64,000 nucleotides of DNA from assembly GCF_004796535.1 (NCBI RefSeq), contig NZ_SPHY01000009.1, positions 88,947-152,946 on the forward strand, in the 5' to 3' direction. This DNA comes from Sphingomonas flavalba. Its GTDB lineage: Bacteria; Pseudomonadota; Alphaproteobacteria; Sphingomonadales; Sphingomonadaceae. The position numbers and the translations under genes were made by a program. Within the stretch, counting starts at the first letter, position 1; every line of letters begins with the position of its first letter. Under the pieces are notes generated by a model. It saw only the letters and a program-made list of their open reading frames with translations, did no database searches and had not been told where the DNA came from. Shown in pieces: positions 16,474 through 24,502 of the stretch.

Positions 16474-16489
16474 AGCAAATTACGTGCCA
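16474..16489 (-). promoter_or_regulatory. Sigma-54 promoter of the cytochrome lipoprotein-TonB receptor unit
   Basis: Minus-strand sequence TGGCACG-TAAT-TTGCT. It matches the sigma-54 consensus at every fixed position: GG of the -24 element, GC of the -12 element and the N4 spacing. It predicts a transcription start near 16464 and a leader of about 210 bases before the ATG at 16254. The neighbouring activator gene supports use of this promoter. Confidence 0.8.
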
Positions 16490-16551
16490 AGTCCGAAACC
16501 ACGCATTTCGGCGGCGGCGGTGCGCCGGGCGGCCTGCCCCCGGCGCAGAAT

Positions 16552-16569
16552 TGTTACCCAATGGTAACA
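16552..16569. promoter_or_regulatory. Upstream activating palindrome TGTTACC-N4-GGTAACA
   Basis: A perfect 18-base inverted repeat with 7-base arms, centred about 97 bases upstream of the predicted sigma-54 transcription start. That is a normal distance for an enhancer bound by a sigma-54 activator. Similar GTTACC half-sites lie upstream of the other sigma-54 promoter of the cluster at 20999-21048. An alternative reading as a transcription terminator for the preceding operon is weak, because no T run follows. Confidence 0.6.
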
Positions 16570-16595
16570 GCCACTGCCAAACTACACAGCACCCC

Positions 16596-17459
16596 CTATT
16601 CGGGCAGCGGCGTGTCGGGCGTCTTGACCCGCGTCGAGTCCTTGTAGGTCCGGCGCGGCTCGGGCGCCGGAACCGGGTTGGAAATGAACCGGCCGCTGAT
16701 ATCCGGGAAACTGTCGAGCGGCTTGATGACGATGTCCTTGAACTGGACATAGCTCGGCTTGGATATGTGGAGCTGGAGGCCGATCAGCCCATCCCTGGGG
16801 CTGAGCGGATCGTTGATCGTCGCATCGATCGCCAGATACCCGTTGACCGCCTGGACGACGCGGTTGCCGTGGACGATCACCACGCCCTCGTTCCACGCCT
16901 CGCCGGTCGGCTTCACCGCCTTCAATATCGCCTCGCGCGGGTTGACCATCTCGGTCACGCTACGGACGATCCGCCCGGTGCCGCCGCCGCCGGACTGGAT
17001 CCGGGTGACCTCCGCCCGCTGGCCGAGCAGCACCATTTCCTGCCGGTCGCCCAGCTCGTCATACAGCATCGCGAACCGGTCGATGTCCTTGGTGATCGGC
17101 GTCACATTGGCCTGCATTCCGGCCATCGCGAAATTGCCGGGCACCTGGCCGCTGCGGAACTGGATACCGGAATTGCCGAAATCATTGGCGAAGCGATATT
17201 TGAACCGCAGCTCGAAATTGGGAAATTCCCGCTCCAGGATCAGATAGGTATTCTTGTCGATCAGCTGTTCCGAACCGCCGGTGATCGCCCCGTCGCGCAC
17301 CGACCACAACGTCATGTCGCCACGCCAGCCGCTCAGTGTCTTGCCGTCGAACAGCGAAATGAAACCATCCGGCACCGCTGCCGGTGCCTTCGCCACGGCC
17401 GGACCGGCCAAGGCGATAAGAACCGCGCCGATCGCTGCGGTTGCACCCATTCGTTTCAT
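16596..17459 (-). CDS. DUF1080 secreted protein (3-keto-disaccharide hydrolase-like)
   Basis: 287 residues with a signal peptide (KRMGATAAIGAVLIALAGPAVA). The DUF1080 fold is recognised from GFISLFDGKTLSGWRGD at the start, NFELRFKYRF and GNSGIQFRSG in the middle, and the final strand YVQFKDIVIKPL. Members are concanavalin-like beta sandwiches, and some hydrolyse 3-keto-glycosides. A Pro-rich tail after residue ~255 is unusual. The ATG at 17459 has GGGAG upstream and follows the ThuA-cupin gene by about 56 bases in the same direction. In this cluster it probably acts in the periplasm on a keto-sugar or related substrate; the substrate is not evident. Confidence 0.82.
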   Translation of the reverse strand: MKRMGATAAIGAVLIALAGPAVAKAPAAVPDGFISLFDGKTLSGWRGDMTLWSVRDGAITGGSEQLIDKNTYLILEREFPNFELRFKYRFANDFGNSGIQFRSGQVPGNFAMAGMQANVTPITKDIDRFAMLYDELGDRQEMVLLGQRAEVTRIQSGGGGTGRIVRSVTEMVNPREAILKAVKPTGEAWNEGVVIVHGNRVVQAVNGYLAIDATINDPLSPRDGLIGLQLHISKPSYVQFKDIVIKPLDSFPDISGRFISNPVPAPEPRRTYKDSTRVKTPDTPLPE

Positions 17460-17515
17460 GTTACGCTCCCTTTCAGACTGGCCTTTGCTTCTGCCGTTCC
17501 CGGCGGCGCCCGGCG

Positions 17516-18751
17516 TCATTCGCCGATCGCCACGCGGTCGGCGGAGTTGAACGACACCATCAACACCGCATCCTCGGTGCCGATGTTGCGCGCATTGTGG
17601 ATGGTGCCCTCCGGGATCATCACCGTGTCGCCGGCGCGCATCTCGTATTCCTTGTCACCGACCCGATGCATGATCCGGCCCTGCACGACGTAGAGCACCT
17701 CGTCGCAATTCGGGTGCCAGTGCGGTGGGTTTGCGTCGCCGGGGCGGATCGTCGCGCGGCCGGTCGTCAGATGGGACGCGTTGCCCAGCGAACGATGGGC
17801 GAACCACTCCAGCTGGCCCCACGGCGTCTTTTCGACGGTGACCTCGCTGCCCGCGCGGACGATCAGCTGCGGCTCGGGCGGCGGTGCGACACCGGGCGCC
17901 GGCGCCTCCGGCAGGGCCGCGGTCACCCCGCCGTCCGGTACCGTGTTGCCGCTGCTCCACAGGATCGCGTTCAGCACCATCCGCCGCACCTGCGGCTGGT
18001 CGAGGAAGGCGAGGAAATGGCCGCCGGCAAAGCCGAACGACCGGCCGCCGCCGGGCCGCTCATAAGCCCAGGCGGCGACGCCGGGCCGCGCATCCTCGTA
18101 AACCGGGGCGCCGCCCTGGTACTGGACATGGGCGCGGGCGCTGAGGATTGGGGTCACCCCGGCGGCGCGGAAATCGATCGCCGCGTAATATTCGTCGAGA
18201 TGGTCGAAATCGCCGACCCCTTTCGCGACCGGATGCGCCTCGCCAACGACGGCGACCGGGGCGATTTCGATCGACCAGCCGCCGCCGGCCGCGCGCGAGG
18301 CGCCCAGCCAGTTCTGCGTCGCGGCCGCCTGCCCGGCATCGGCGACGGTCATCGCCTGGTGCAGCGCGACCAGCCCGACGCCGCGCGCCGCCAGTCGATC
18401 CATCTGCCCGCGGGCGGCAGGGCTGAACAGCGAGCCACCGTCGCGGTTCTCGCCCTGCGGCGCCTGATAGAGGACGACGACGCTGGCATCGTCGATCTCG
18501 GCCGGGTCGCGGGGAAAGCCGCCGGGATAGGTGCGGATAACCGGGTTCAGCTTCGCGAAATCGGGCGATGCCTTGATCAGCCGCTCCAGCTTGATCACCC
18601 CGTTGGGAAAGTCATGCTGCCCCTGGTCGGCCCCCTGCCGCTCGCCGCCGATCAGCACGATCGTCGGTGCGCCCGCCGTGCGAGCAGCCGATGGTGCTGC
18701 AAGCAGGGCGATCGCCGCCACCGGCGACAGGATGCGGCATAGTCGAGTCAT
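17516..18751 (-). CDS. ThuA-like domain fused to a cupin domain, secreted
   Basis: 411 residues. A signal peptide (RLCRILSPVAAIALLAAPSAA) precedes a ThuA/glutamine-amidotransferase-like domain at about residues 30-265, with ALHQAMT and GGHFLAFLDQPQVRRMVLNAILW as ThuA-type elements. A Pro-rich linker leads to a C-terminal cupin at about residues 320-405 with HWHPNCDEVLYVVQG, MRAGDTVMIPEGTIHNARN: three His and one Glu of a complete metal site. ThuA proteins act with 3-keto-disaccharides in Rhizobium; the cupin fusion is unusual. The start ATG at 18751 has GGAGGAG upstream. It sits 29 bases after the TIM-barrel gene in the same operon. Confidence 0.82.
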   Translation of the reverse strand: MTRLCRILSPVAAIALLAAPSAARTAGAPTIVLIGGERQGADQGQHDFPNGVIKLERLIKASPDFAKLNPVIRTYPGGFPRDPAEIDDASVVVLYQAPQGENRDGGSLFSPAARGQMDRLAARGVGLVALHQAMTVADAGQAAATQNWLGASRAAGGGWSIEIAPVAVVGEAHPVAKGVGDFDHLDEYYAAIDFRAAGVTPILSARAHVQYQGGAPVYEDARPGVAAWAYERPGGGRSFGFAGGHFLAFLDQPQVRRMVLNAILWSSGNTVPDGGVTAALPEAPAPGVAPPPEPQLIVRAGSEVTVEKTPWGQLEWFAHRSLGNASHLTTGRATIRPGDANPPHWHPNCDEVLYVVQGRIMHRVGDKEYEMRAGDTVMIPEGTIHNARNIGTEDAVLMVSFNSADRVAIGE

Positions 18752-18780
18752 GGTTCTTCTCTCCTCCATTCCGGCGGCGC

Positions 18781-19647
18781 TCATCGTGCCGCCGCCCGGG
18801 CGGCGCCCGCGCCGGCGCGGCTCAGCGTCAAGCTGGTGAAGCGCCCGACCTGCTCGGTGATCGCGATTTCCGCTGGCAGCCGCTCCATCGACGTCGCGCC
18901 GAAGAAGCCGTCGACCTCCGGACAGGCTTGGAGCACGAAGGCGACGTCCTCGGGCGAGGAGATCGGCCCGCCGTGGCACAAGGCGATGATGTCCGGCCGC
19001 TCGCTGCGCGCCGCGTCGACGATGGTCCGTACCGTCCGCGCCGCAACGTCCAGCGTCATCGCGGTCTTGGCGCCGATGCGCCCGCCGGTGGTCAGGCCCA
19101 TATGGGCGACGACGATGTCGGCGCCCGCCCGCGCCATCTGCCGCGCCTGCTCGGCGTCGAAGACATAGGGGGTGGTCAGCAACCCCGCTTCATGGGCGCG
19201 GGCGATCAGCGTCACCTCCTTGTCGAAACTCATGCCCGTCTCTTCCAGGTTCAGCCGGAATGATCCGTCGATCAACCCAACGGTCGGGAAGTTCTGGACA
19301 CCGGCGAAGCCCATGCTGATGATTTCGCGCAGGAACTGGTCGGTCAGCAGGAACGGATCGGTGCCGTTGACCCCGGCCAGCACCGGCGTGCGCTCGACGA
19401 TGGTCAGCACCTCCCGGCCCATCTCGAGGACGATCTCATTGGCGTTTCCATAGGCCAGCAGCCCGCTCAGCGAGCCGCGCCCGGCCATGCGGAACCGGCC
19501 GGAATTATAGATGATCAGCAGGTCGGCGCCGCCGTCCTCGGCGCATTTCGCGGAAATGCCGGTGCCGGCCCCGCTGCCGATGATCGGCTTGCCGGCGGCG
19601 ATCTTCTCGCGGAACCCGTTGACAATATCTTCGCGCTTCCAGTTCAT
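18781..19647 (-). CDS. TIM-barrel protein, phosphoenolpyruvate hydrolase-like family
   Basis: 288 residues without a signal peptide. It belongs to the TIM-barrel family once called TIM-barrel signal transduction proteins and also related to the C-terminal part of plant Tm-1. Markers are [16 protein letters not shown] near residue 22, [30 protein letters not shown] near residue 63, [12 protein letters not shown] and [13 protein letters not shown]. The same landmarks occur, in the same order, in the sensor domain of the sigma-54 activator encoded 1.4 kb upstream. The ATG at 19647 has GGAGG upstream and follows the Tm-1-like ATP-binding gene by 28 bases. The reaction is unknown; a role on a C3-phosphate or small acid is only a family-based guess. 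Confidence 0.85.
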   Translation of the reverse strand: MNWKREDIVNGFREKIAAGKPIIGSGAGTGISAKCAEDGGADLLIIYNSGRFRMAGRGSLSGLLAYGNANEIVLEMGREVLTIVERTPVLAGVNGTDPFLLTDQFLREIISMGFAGVQNFPTVGLIDGSFRLNLEETGMSFDKEVTLIARAHEAGLLTTPYVFDAEQARQMARAGADIVVAHMGLTTGGRIGAKTAMTLDVAARTVRTIVDAARSERPDIIALCHGGPISSPEDVAFVLQACPEVDGFFGATSMERLPAEIAITEQVGRFTSLTLSRAGAGAARAAAR

Positions 19648-19675
19648 GTGACCTCCGGGTGGAAATGATGTGATG

Positions 19676-20905
19676 TCAGCGCGCCAGCCGCCGATAGGCA
19701 TCGACGACAGCCTGCGCGAAAGCGGGGTCGTTGATGTGCAGCGGGTGGCGGGTGATCGTGCGGTTCGGCCCCTGCGCCACGCTCGCCTCAAGCGTGGCGA
19801 ACAGCGCGGCATCGGCCTCGGGGTCGTGGAACGGGTTGCCGGGCCGGTCCAGCTCGGACACCCCGCCCTCGGGGATCAGCAGGACAAAGCCGGCATCGGG
19901 ATAGGCGTTCAGCTTGCCGGCGATCCAGCGCGCGCAAGCGATATTCTCGTCGACGCTGGTCCGCATCAGCGTGATGCTGGCGTTGTGGACGTGCAGCCGG
20001 CGCTCGCGAAACTGCGCGGGCACGCTGTCGAGCGGCCCGAAATTGACCATGTCGAGCGCGCCGAGCGACAGCACATAGGGCAAGCGGCGGTCCAGCATCC
20101 GTTCGAACCGGTCCGGCCCGCAGGGAAAGATGCCGCCGACGATTTCGTCCGCCACCTCGGTCGTGGTGATGTCGAGCACCCCGTCGAGCAGGCCGCTGGC
20201 GACCAGGTCCTCCATCGCCCGCCCGCCGGCGCCGGTGGCGTGGAAGGTCAGGACGTCCGCCCCCTCCCCCTCCAGCATGGCACGCACGCTCGTGACACAG
20301 GGCGTCGTCACGCCGAACATGGTGACGCCGATCGCCGCCGCGCCGCCGTCGTCGCGCTGTTCGGGCCGTGCTCGCACCGCGCCAGCAATCGCCCCAGCCG
20401 CGTTGCGGAACACCTGCCGCGACACCCGGTTCAGCCCGGCGACGTCAACCACCGACGGCATCAGCATGATATCGCTGGTGCCGATATAGCTGCTGGTGTC
20501 GCCGCTCGCGACGGTGCTCACCATCACCTTGGGGAAACCGACCGGCAGCGCCTGCATCGCCCGCGCGATCATCGACGTGCCGCCGGTGCCGCCAAGGCCG
20601 ATCACCCCGGCGCATCGCCCCGCCGCCACTGCCTCGCCAAGGAAGCCGCGCAGCGCAAGGCTCATCGCGGTGACCGCGCTGCCGCGGTCGCTATGCGCCA
20701 GCACCGCCGGCGCCCCGTCCGGATGGTGGCGGGCAACGGCGGCTCGGTCGATATCCGCTTCGCCGCCCGGCGGCGCCAGCGTGCCGACGTCGACCAGCAT
20801 GGCCGCCTCGCCACATGCCGCGATCGCGTCGGCCACGAAGCGCGCTTCGCTGAACTTGGTGTCCAGCGTCGCCACCACATAGATCGGCCGCGGCCTCGCC
20901 ATCAT
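19676..20905 (-). CDS. Tm-1-like ATP-binding domain protein (UPF0261)
   Basis: 409 residues. The UPF0261 pattern is clear: [19 protein letters not shown] at the N-terminus, [32 protein letters not shown] near residue 100, [20 protein letters not shown], and the C-terminal [24 protein letters not shown]. In the tomato resistance protein Tm-1 this domain, which binds ATP, is fused to a TIM-barrel like that encoded by the next gene here. I start at the first of ATGATG (20905), with GGGAGGAGG just upstream. It is the first gene after a consensus sigma-54 promoter, with a leader of only about 23 bases. The enzymatic activity is unknown. Confidence 0.87.
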   Translation of the reverse strand: MMARPRPIYVVATLDTKFSEARFVADAIAACGEAAMLVDVGTLAPPGGEADIDRAAVARHHPDGAPAVLAHSDRGSAVTAMSLALRGFLGEAVAAGRCAGVIGLGGTGGTSMIARAMQALPVGFPKVMVSTVASGDTSSYIGTSDIMLMPSVVDVAGLNRVSRQVFRNAAGAIAGAVRARPEQRDDGGAAAIGVTMFGVTTPCVTSVRAMLEGEGADVLTFHATGAGGRAMEDLVASGLLDGVLDITTTEVADEIVGGIFPCGPDRFERMLDRRLPYVLSLGALDMVNFGPLDSVPAQFRERRLHVHNASITLMRTSVDENIACARWIAGKLNAYPDAGFVLLIPEGGVSELDRPGNPFHDPEADAALFATLEASVAQGPNRTITRHPLHINDPAFAQAVVDAYRRLAR

Positions 20906-20937
20906 GCCTCCTCCCTTTCGCCTTTGCCCAGGGAACC

Positions 20938-20953
20938 AGCAATAAGCGTGCCA
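20938..20953 (-). promoter_or_regulatory. Sigma-54 promoter of the Tm-1-like/TIM-barrel/ThuA/DUF1080 operon
   Basis: Minus-strand sequence TGGCACG-CTTA-TTGCT, a full match to the sigma-54 consensus. The predicted start of transcription is near 20928, 23 bases before the ATGATG of the Tm-1-like gene. The gene for a sigma-54 activator ends just 110 bases upstream, and GTTACC sites lie between the two. Confidence 0.85.
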
Positions 20954-20998
20954 CCAGCCAGAACGCCGCAACTCAAGACATTGCACCACCGCTGCGGC

Positions 20999-21048
20999 GT
21001 TACCCTGTTACCGATGCCGGGTCAGGGTTACACCGGTGCGCCAGTAAC
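20999..21048. promoter_or_regulatory. Cluster of GTTAC half-sites, enhancer candidate
   Basis: GTTACC at 20999-21004, TGTTACC at 21006-21012, GGTTACA at 21026-21032 and, in reverse orientation, GTAAC at 21044-21048. They lie about 70-120 bases upstream of the predicted sigma-54 start. The TGTTACC element is identical to one arm of the 18-base palindrome before the other sigma-54 promoter of this cluster. No perfect palindrome is present here, so the exact binding arrangement is uncertain. Confidence 0.5.
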
Positions 21049-21062
21049 GGCCGCCGGCGGCG

Positions 21063-22817
21063 TCATTTCCCGTCGCCGCGCGTCAACTTGGCGTACAGGG
21101 TTTTTCGGCTGATCCCCAGCGCCGCCGCCGCGACGCTCTTGTTGCCGTTGGCTCGTTCCAGCGCCGCTTCGATGTCGCGCACGCCGATCCGCCGGGCATT
21201 GGCGATCGGCGACAACTCGGCGCCGCCGCTGTCCGGGTGGAAATGGATGCCACGGAGGACCGGCCCGTCCTCCAGGATTGCGGCGCGGGCAATCACCTGC
21301 ATCAATTCACGGATATTGCCGGGCCAGCTGTGCCGCGCCAGCTTGCGTTCGAACCGTTCGTCGATCGACAGCGCCGGAATACCCAATTCAGCCGCCGTCT
21401 TGCGCAGGAATGTGCTGACCAGATCGGGAATGTCGTCGGTCCGCTCGCGCAGCGGCGGCACCGCCAGGGTGACGGTGCTCAGCCGGTAATACAGGTCGGA
21501 CCGGAACTTGCCCTCCTGCACCAGCCGGGCAAGCGACTGGTTGGTCGCGGCGATCACCCGCACGTTCAGCGGGATCGGGTTGTCGCCGCCGACCCGCACC
21601 ACCTCGCGCTGCTGGAGCACACGCAGCAGCGCGACCTGCGCCGCCGGGCTGAGATCGGCGATCTCGTCGAGCAGCAGGGTACCGCGATTGGCCAGCTCGA
21701 ACTTGCCGATGCGCCGCCGGTCGGCGCCGGTAAACGATCCGCGCTCGTGACCGAACAGCTCGCTCTCCAGCAACCCGGCCGGGATCGCGCCGCAATTCAG
21801 GGTGATGAACGCCTGCTTGGAGCGCGGGCTGATCTGGTGGATCAGCGCCGCCGCCATTTCCTTGCCGACGCCGGTCTCGCCCTCGATGACGACGTTGACG
21901 TCGAACGGCGCAACCCGCTCGATCGTCGCCATCATCTCGCGGCAGGCGTCGGAGCGGCCGACGATCTCGTGGCGCTTGGGGTGCTCCAGGTCCGGCCCGG
22001 TCGCCCGCAACGCTTTGCAACGCCGCACGAAGTTGGAGGTGATCGCCTGCACCGGCAACCGCTCGAACACCGATCCGCCGGCGATGCCGTCGATCCGCGC
22101 CTGCTGGAACAGCGTGCTGAAATCGTCGACATCGGTGAACGGCCCGCCATAGACGAGGCAGAGCGGCCGCGACGGCAGCGCCTGCAGTACCTCGATCATC
22201 TCGTTGATATAGCCGATCGCGCTTTGCAGCGCGTCGCGCCGGTCACCGAGCGCAAAGCGCACCGGGGTCAGGCCTGCGTTGACGATATAGGCGTCGACCT
22301 CGACCTCTGCAAACCGGTGCAGGTCGGCCTCGCTCAGCACGAAGGCAAACGTTGCCAGTCCCTTCTCCCCGGCGCGGCGCAGCAGGTCCACCTCGCTGGC
22401 GATACCCAGCCCCTCCTCCTCCAGCGCCAGCCGGATCTGCCCGTCGACGAAGCCGGCGGTCGGCCAGTTGGTCACCCCCTGCACGCCGATCGCGCGCAGG
22501 TGGTCGAGCTGGCGGTCGAGGTCGATCGCCGGGTCGCTCGCCATCACTCCGGCGACGACCGGCAGGCCGCCGGCGTTGGGCAGGATGTGGCGCCGCAGCA
22601 GATCCTCGGTCTGCTCGTTGGCGTTGCCGTAGGCGAGCATTGATGCCAGCGATCCGCAGCCGACACTGCGGTACAACCCGGCGTTCAGCGCCAGCAGCAG
22701 GTCCGCGCCCGCGTCGACCGCATATTGCGAAATCTGGCCGGTCCCGGCGGAAACGGCGACGATCGGCGACGCATTGCCGTCCCGCTGCTGCGCCAGGCGC
22801 TTGACCATTTCATGCAT
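21063..22817 (-). CDS. Sigma-54 activator with TIM-barrel sensor domain
   Basis: 584 residues from the ATG at 22817. Residues ~1-265 form a TIM-barrel domain ([18 protein letters not shown] at 61-69, PVVAGVMASDP, NWPTAGFVDGQIR) clearly homologous to the free TIM-barrel protein of this cluster. Residues ~283-520 are the AAA+ domain: Walker A GETGVGKE at 313-320, the sigma-54 contact loop GSFTGA at 360-365 (Ser for the usual Ala), Walker B LLLDEI at 381-386. Residues ~547-580 are a Fis-type HTH. It should bind enhancers and activate the two nearby sigma-54 promoters when its barrel senses a ligand. The start is uncertain: no strong ribosome-binding site, and in-frame starts exist further upstream (to 22946). 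Confidence 0.9.
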   Translation of the reverse strand: MHEMVKRLAQQRDGNASPIVAVSAGTGQISQYAVDAGADLLLALNAGLYRSVGCGSLASMLAYGNANEQTEDLLRRHILPNAGGLPVVAGVMASDPAIDLDRQLDHLRAIGVQGVTNWPTAGFVDGQIRLALEEEGLGIASEVDLLRRAGEKGLATFAFVLSEADLHRFAEVEVDAYIVNAGLTPVRFALGDRRDALQSAIGYINEMIEVLQALPSRPLCLVYGGPFTDVDDFSTLFQQARIDGIAGGSVFERLPVQAITSNFVRRCKALRATGPDLEHPKRHEIVGRSDACREMMATIERVAPFDVNVVIEGETGVGKEMAAALIHQISPRSKQAFITLNCGAIPAGLLESELFGHERGSFTGADRRRIGKFELANRGTLLLDEIADLSPAAQVALLRVLQQREVVRVGGDNPIPLNVRVIAATNQSLARLVQEGKFRSDLYYRLSTVTLAVPPLRERTDDIPDLVSTFLRKTAAELGIPALSIDERFERKLARHSWPGNIRELMQVIARAAILEDGPVLRGIHFHPDSGGAELSPIANARRIGVRDIEAALERANGNKSVAAAALGISRKTLYAKLTRGDGK

Positions 22818-23063
22818 GGAACGAACCGGGCATTGCGTATGACACTGATACTCTTTCGCTGGCCGATTGCCGCCTCCGGCAGGTCCGGCGGCGCGCTGGC
22901 GGCCGATCGGCGCCGCACGGATCATGTTCGATACGGCTTTCCCCACACCACGGATGCCCGGCCGCTGCAGGCGCGCCGAACCTAGGCTGGCCCGTGCCGT
23001 GAAATCAACCCGCCGGCGTCTGGACCTTTCGCATGGCCGGTGTCGCAGCCGTGCCGCTTAACT

Positions 23064-24263
23064 CTAACCCGGCCGCCCGTCGCTGCGCGGCGTCGTATAG
23101 ATGTGCGCGGCCCACAGCACCCATGGCAGGAATGCGATCAGCCAGCCGAGCGCGGCGGCGCTCTGCCAGGCCAGCCAGTCCTCCGCCAGTTCGCCGCCCA
23201 CCCGCAACAGGCAGACGATTTGCACCGCGACGAACGCGTACAGCGCGACCGGCGGCAGGACGAGCGGTCGTCCGGAATGTCCCTGCGTCACCCTGGTCAC
23301 CATCGCCACCAGGATGCTGCCGAAAAAGCCGACGAACAGCGCATGCGCCGGCGCTCGGCCCAGGATCACCTCGCCGTGCAGCGCCAGCGCCAGGTCCTGC
23401 ACCGTATACAGCGCGAAGGCGATCGGCAGCCAGGTGAGCCCGGCGAACAGCACGAACAGCAGCGGCGGCATCCGGTGGCGCGGAAACCAACGCCACAGCA
23501 GGTACAGGCTGAGCAGGAACAGCGGCAGGTCGGCGATCCACAGCCGCTCGGCGGGCAGCGCGACATGCAGCGCCATCAGCGCCCAGCCCGCGCCCAGCAC
23601 CCAGGCCGGCCGCCACGGCTGGTATCCGGGCACGACATTGCCGGCGAAAAACGGAAACATGCGGTGGGCGACGGTGAAATAGACCGGGGTGAGCAGGCCG
23701 AAAGTGCCAATCTTGATCGCCAGGTCGCCCGTGGCCGCATCGCGGCCGAGCAGGTAGACCAGCCACAACACCAGCCCGGCCGCCCCGGCGCACAGCGCGC
23801 CATAGCAGCCGACCAGATGCCATGTCCGCCCCCGGTCGCGCCAGGCCAGTCGGCCCAGCGGCACCAGCGCCACCAGCCAGCCGGCCAGCGTCGCCGTCGC
23901 CCCCAGCACCGCGCCCGCCTGCCAGCCAAGCGCTCCGCCCAGCGTCAGCAACTGGCCGCCGAGCAGCCCGGCCGCCACCGGCACCGCATAGCCACGCGCG
24001 ATCTCCGGTTGGCCGATCCAGCGCGGAAACACGGTCAACAGGAAGCCGAAGAAAAAGCTGGGAAGCACCTGATATTGCATCAGAAAGGCGTGCAGCCGCC
24101 CGGCATAGGGGTCGGGCTGCGGCATCGGCAGCAGCGGCCAGCGCGCGGCGGCCAGCCACAACGCCCACCACGCCATGGCAAGCAGCAGGTTCAGCCCCCC
24201 GACGAAGAACATCATTCGATGCGGCGCCCGGCCGAGATGGACGATCGACGGCGACGAAGACAT
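23064..24263 (-). CDS. nnrS: NnrS family haem- and copper-containing membrane protein
   Basis: 399 residues with about twelve hydrophobic helices. NnrS hallmarks are HAFLMQYQVLPSFFFGFLLTVFPRW near residue 58, GTFGLLTPVYFTVAHRMFPFF in the middle and HALFVGFFGSILVAMVTRVTQGHSGRPL in the last third, with the conserved His of VAHRM and HALF. NnrS proteins are linked to nitric oxide tolerance. The ATG at 24263 is preceded by AAGGAGGT, a full Shine-Dalgarno sequence, at 9 bases. The two small genes of unknown function upstream separate it from the nitric oxide reductase gene, all in the same direction. Confidence 0.9.
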   Translation of the reverse strand: MSSSPSIVHLGRAPHRMMFFVGGLNLLLAMAWWALWLAAARWPLLPMPQPDPYAGRLHAFLMQYQVLPSFFFGFLLTVFPRWIGQPEIARGYAVPVAAGLLGGQLLTLGGALGWQAGAVLGATATLAGWLVALVPLGRLAWRDRGRTWHLVGCYGALCAGAAGLVLWLVYLLGRDAATGDLAIKIGTFGLLTPVYFTVAHRMFPFFAGNVVPGYQPWRPAWVLGAGWALMALHVALPAERLWIADLPLFLLSLYLLWRWFPRHRMPPLLFVLFAGLTWLPIAFALYTVQDLALALHGEVILGRAPAHALFVGFFGSILVAMVTRVTQGHSGRPLVLPPVALYAFVAVQIVCLLRVGGELAEDWLAWQSAAALGWLIAFLPWVLWAAHIYTTPRSDGRPG

Positions 24264-24502
24264 GGCGCGACACCTCCTTGCTGCGCGATTTTCCCCTGAC
24301 AACGCAACACACAAGCCCGGCACGCCCCTGTAGCGCAAATTCGGCGACCGCGCGCCGCCATTTCCACACCTTGCGCGAAGATTACGTGGCGTAGGACCAT
24401 CAACCGGGCGCTGCCCCCGTGCCCCTGCGAAAGCAGCGGCCCGGAACGTATAAACGGCGCGGCGATGCCGGGGAGCGCCCCGGCCCGTTTGCACCACCAG
24501 GC

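Larger units (their letters stand above)
16255..16595. other. Non-coding 341-base regulatory gap with a second sigma-54 unit
   Basis: No convincing gene is present between the DUF1080 gene and the cytochrome lipoprotein gene. The gap holds a sigma-54 promoter pointing at the lipoprotein gene and an upstream 18-base palindrome. The predicted transcript has an unusually long leader of about 210 bases, in which I recognise no riboswitch or small reading frame. Confidence 0.7.

Noticed and set aside
24380..24395. FNR-type half site near the nnrS upstream region
   Set aside because: Only one TTGAT half (minus strand) is present, without the paired ATCAA at the right distance.
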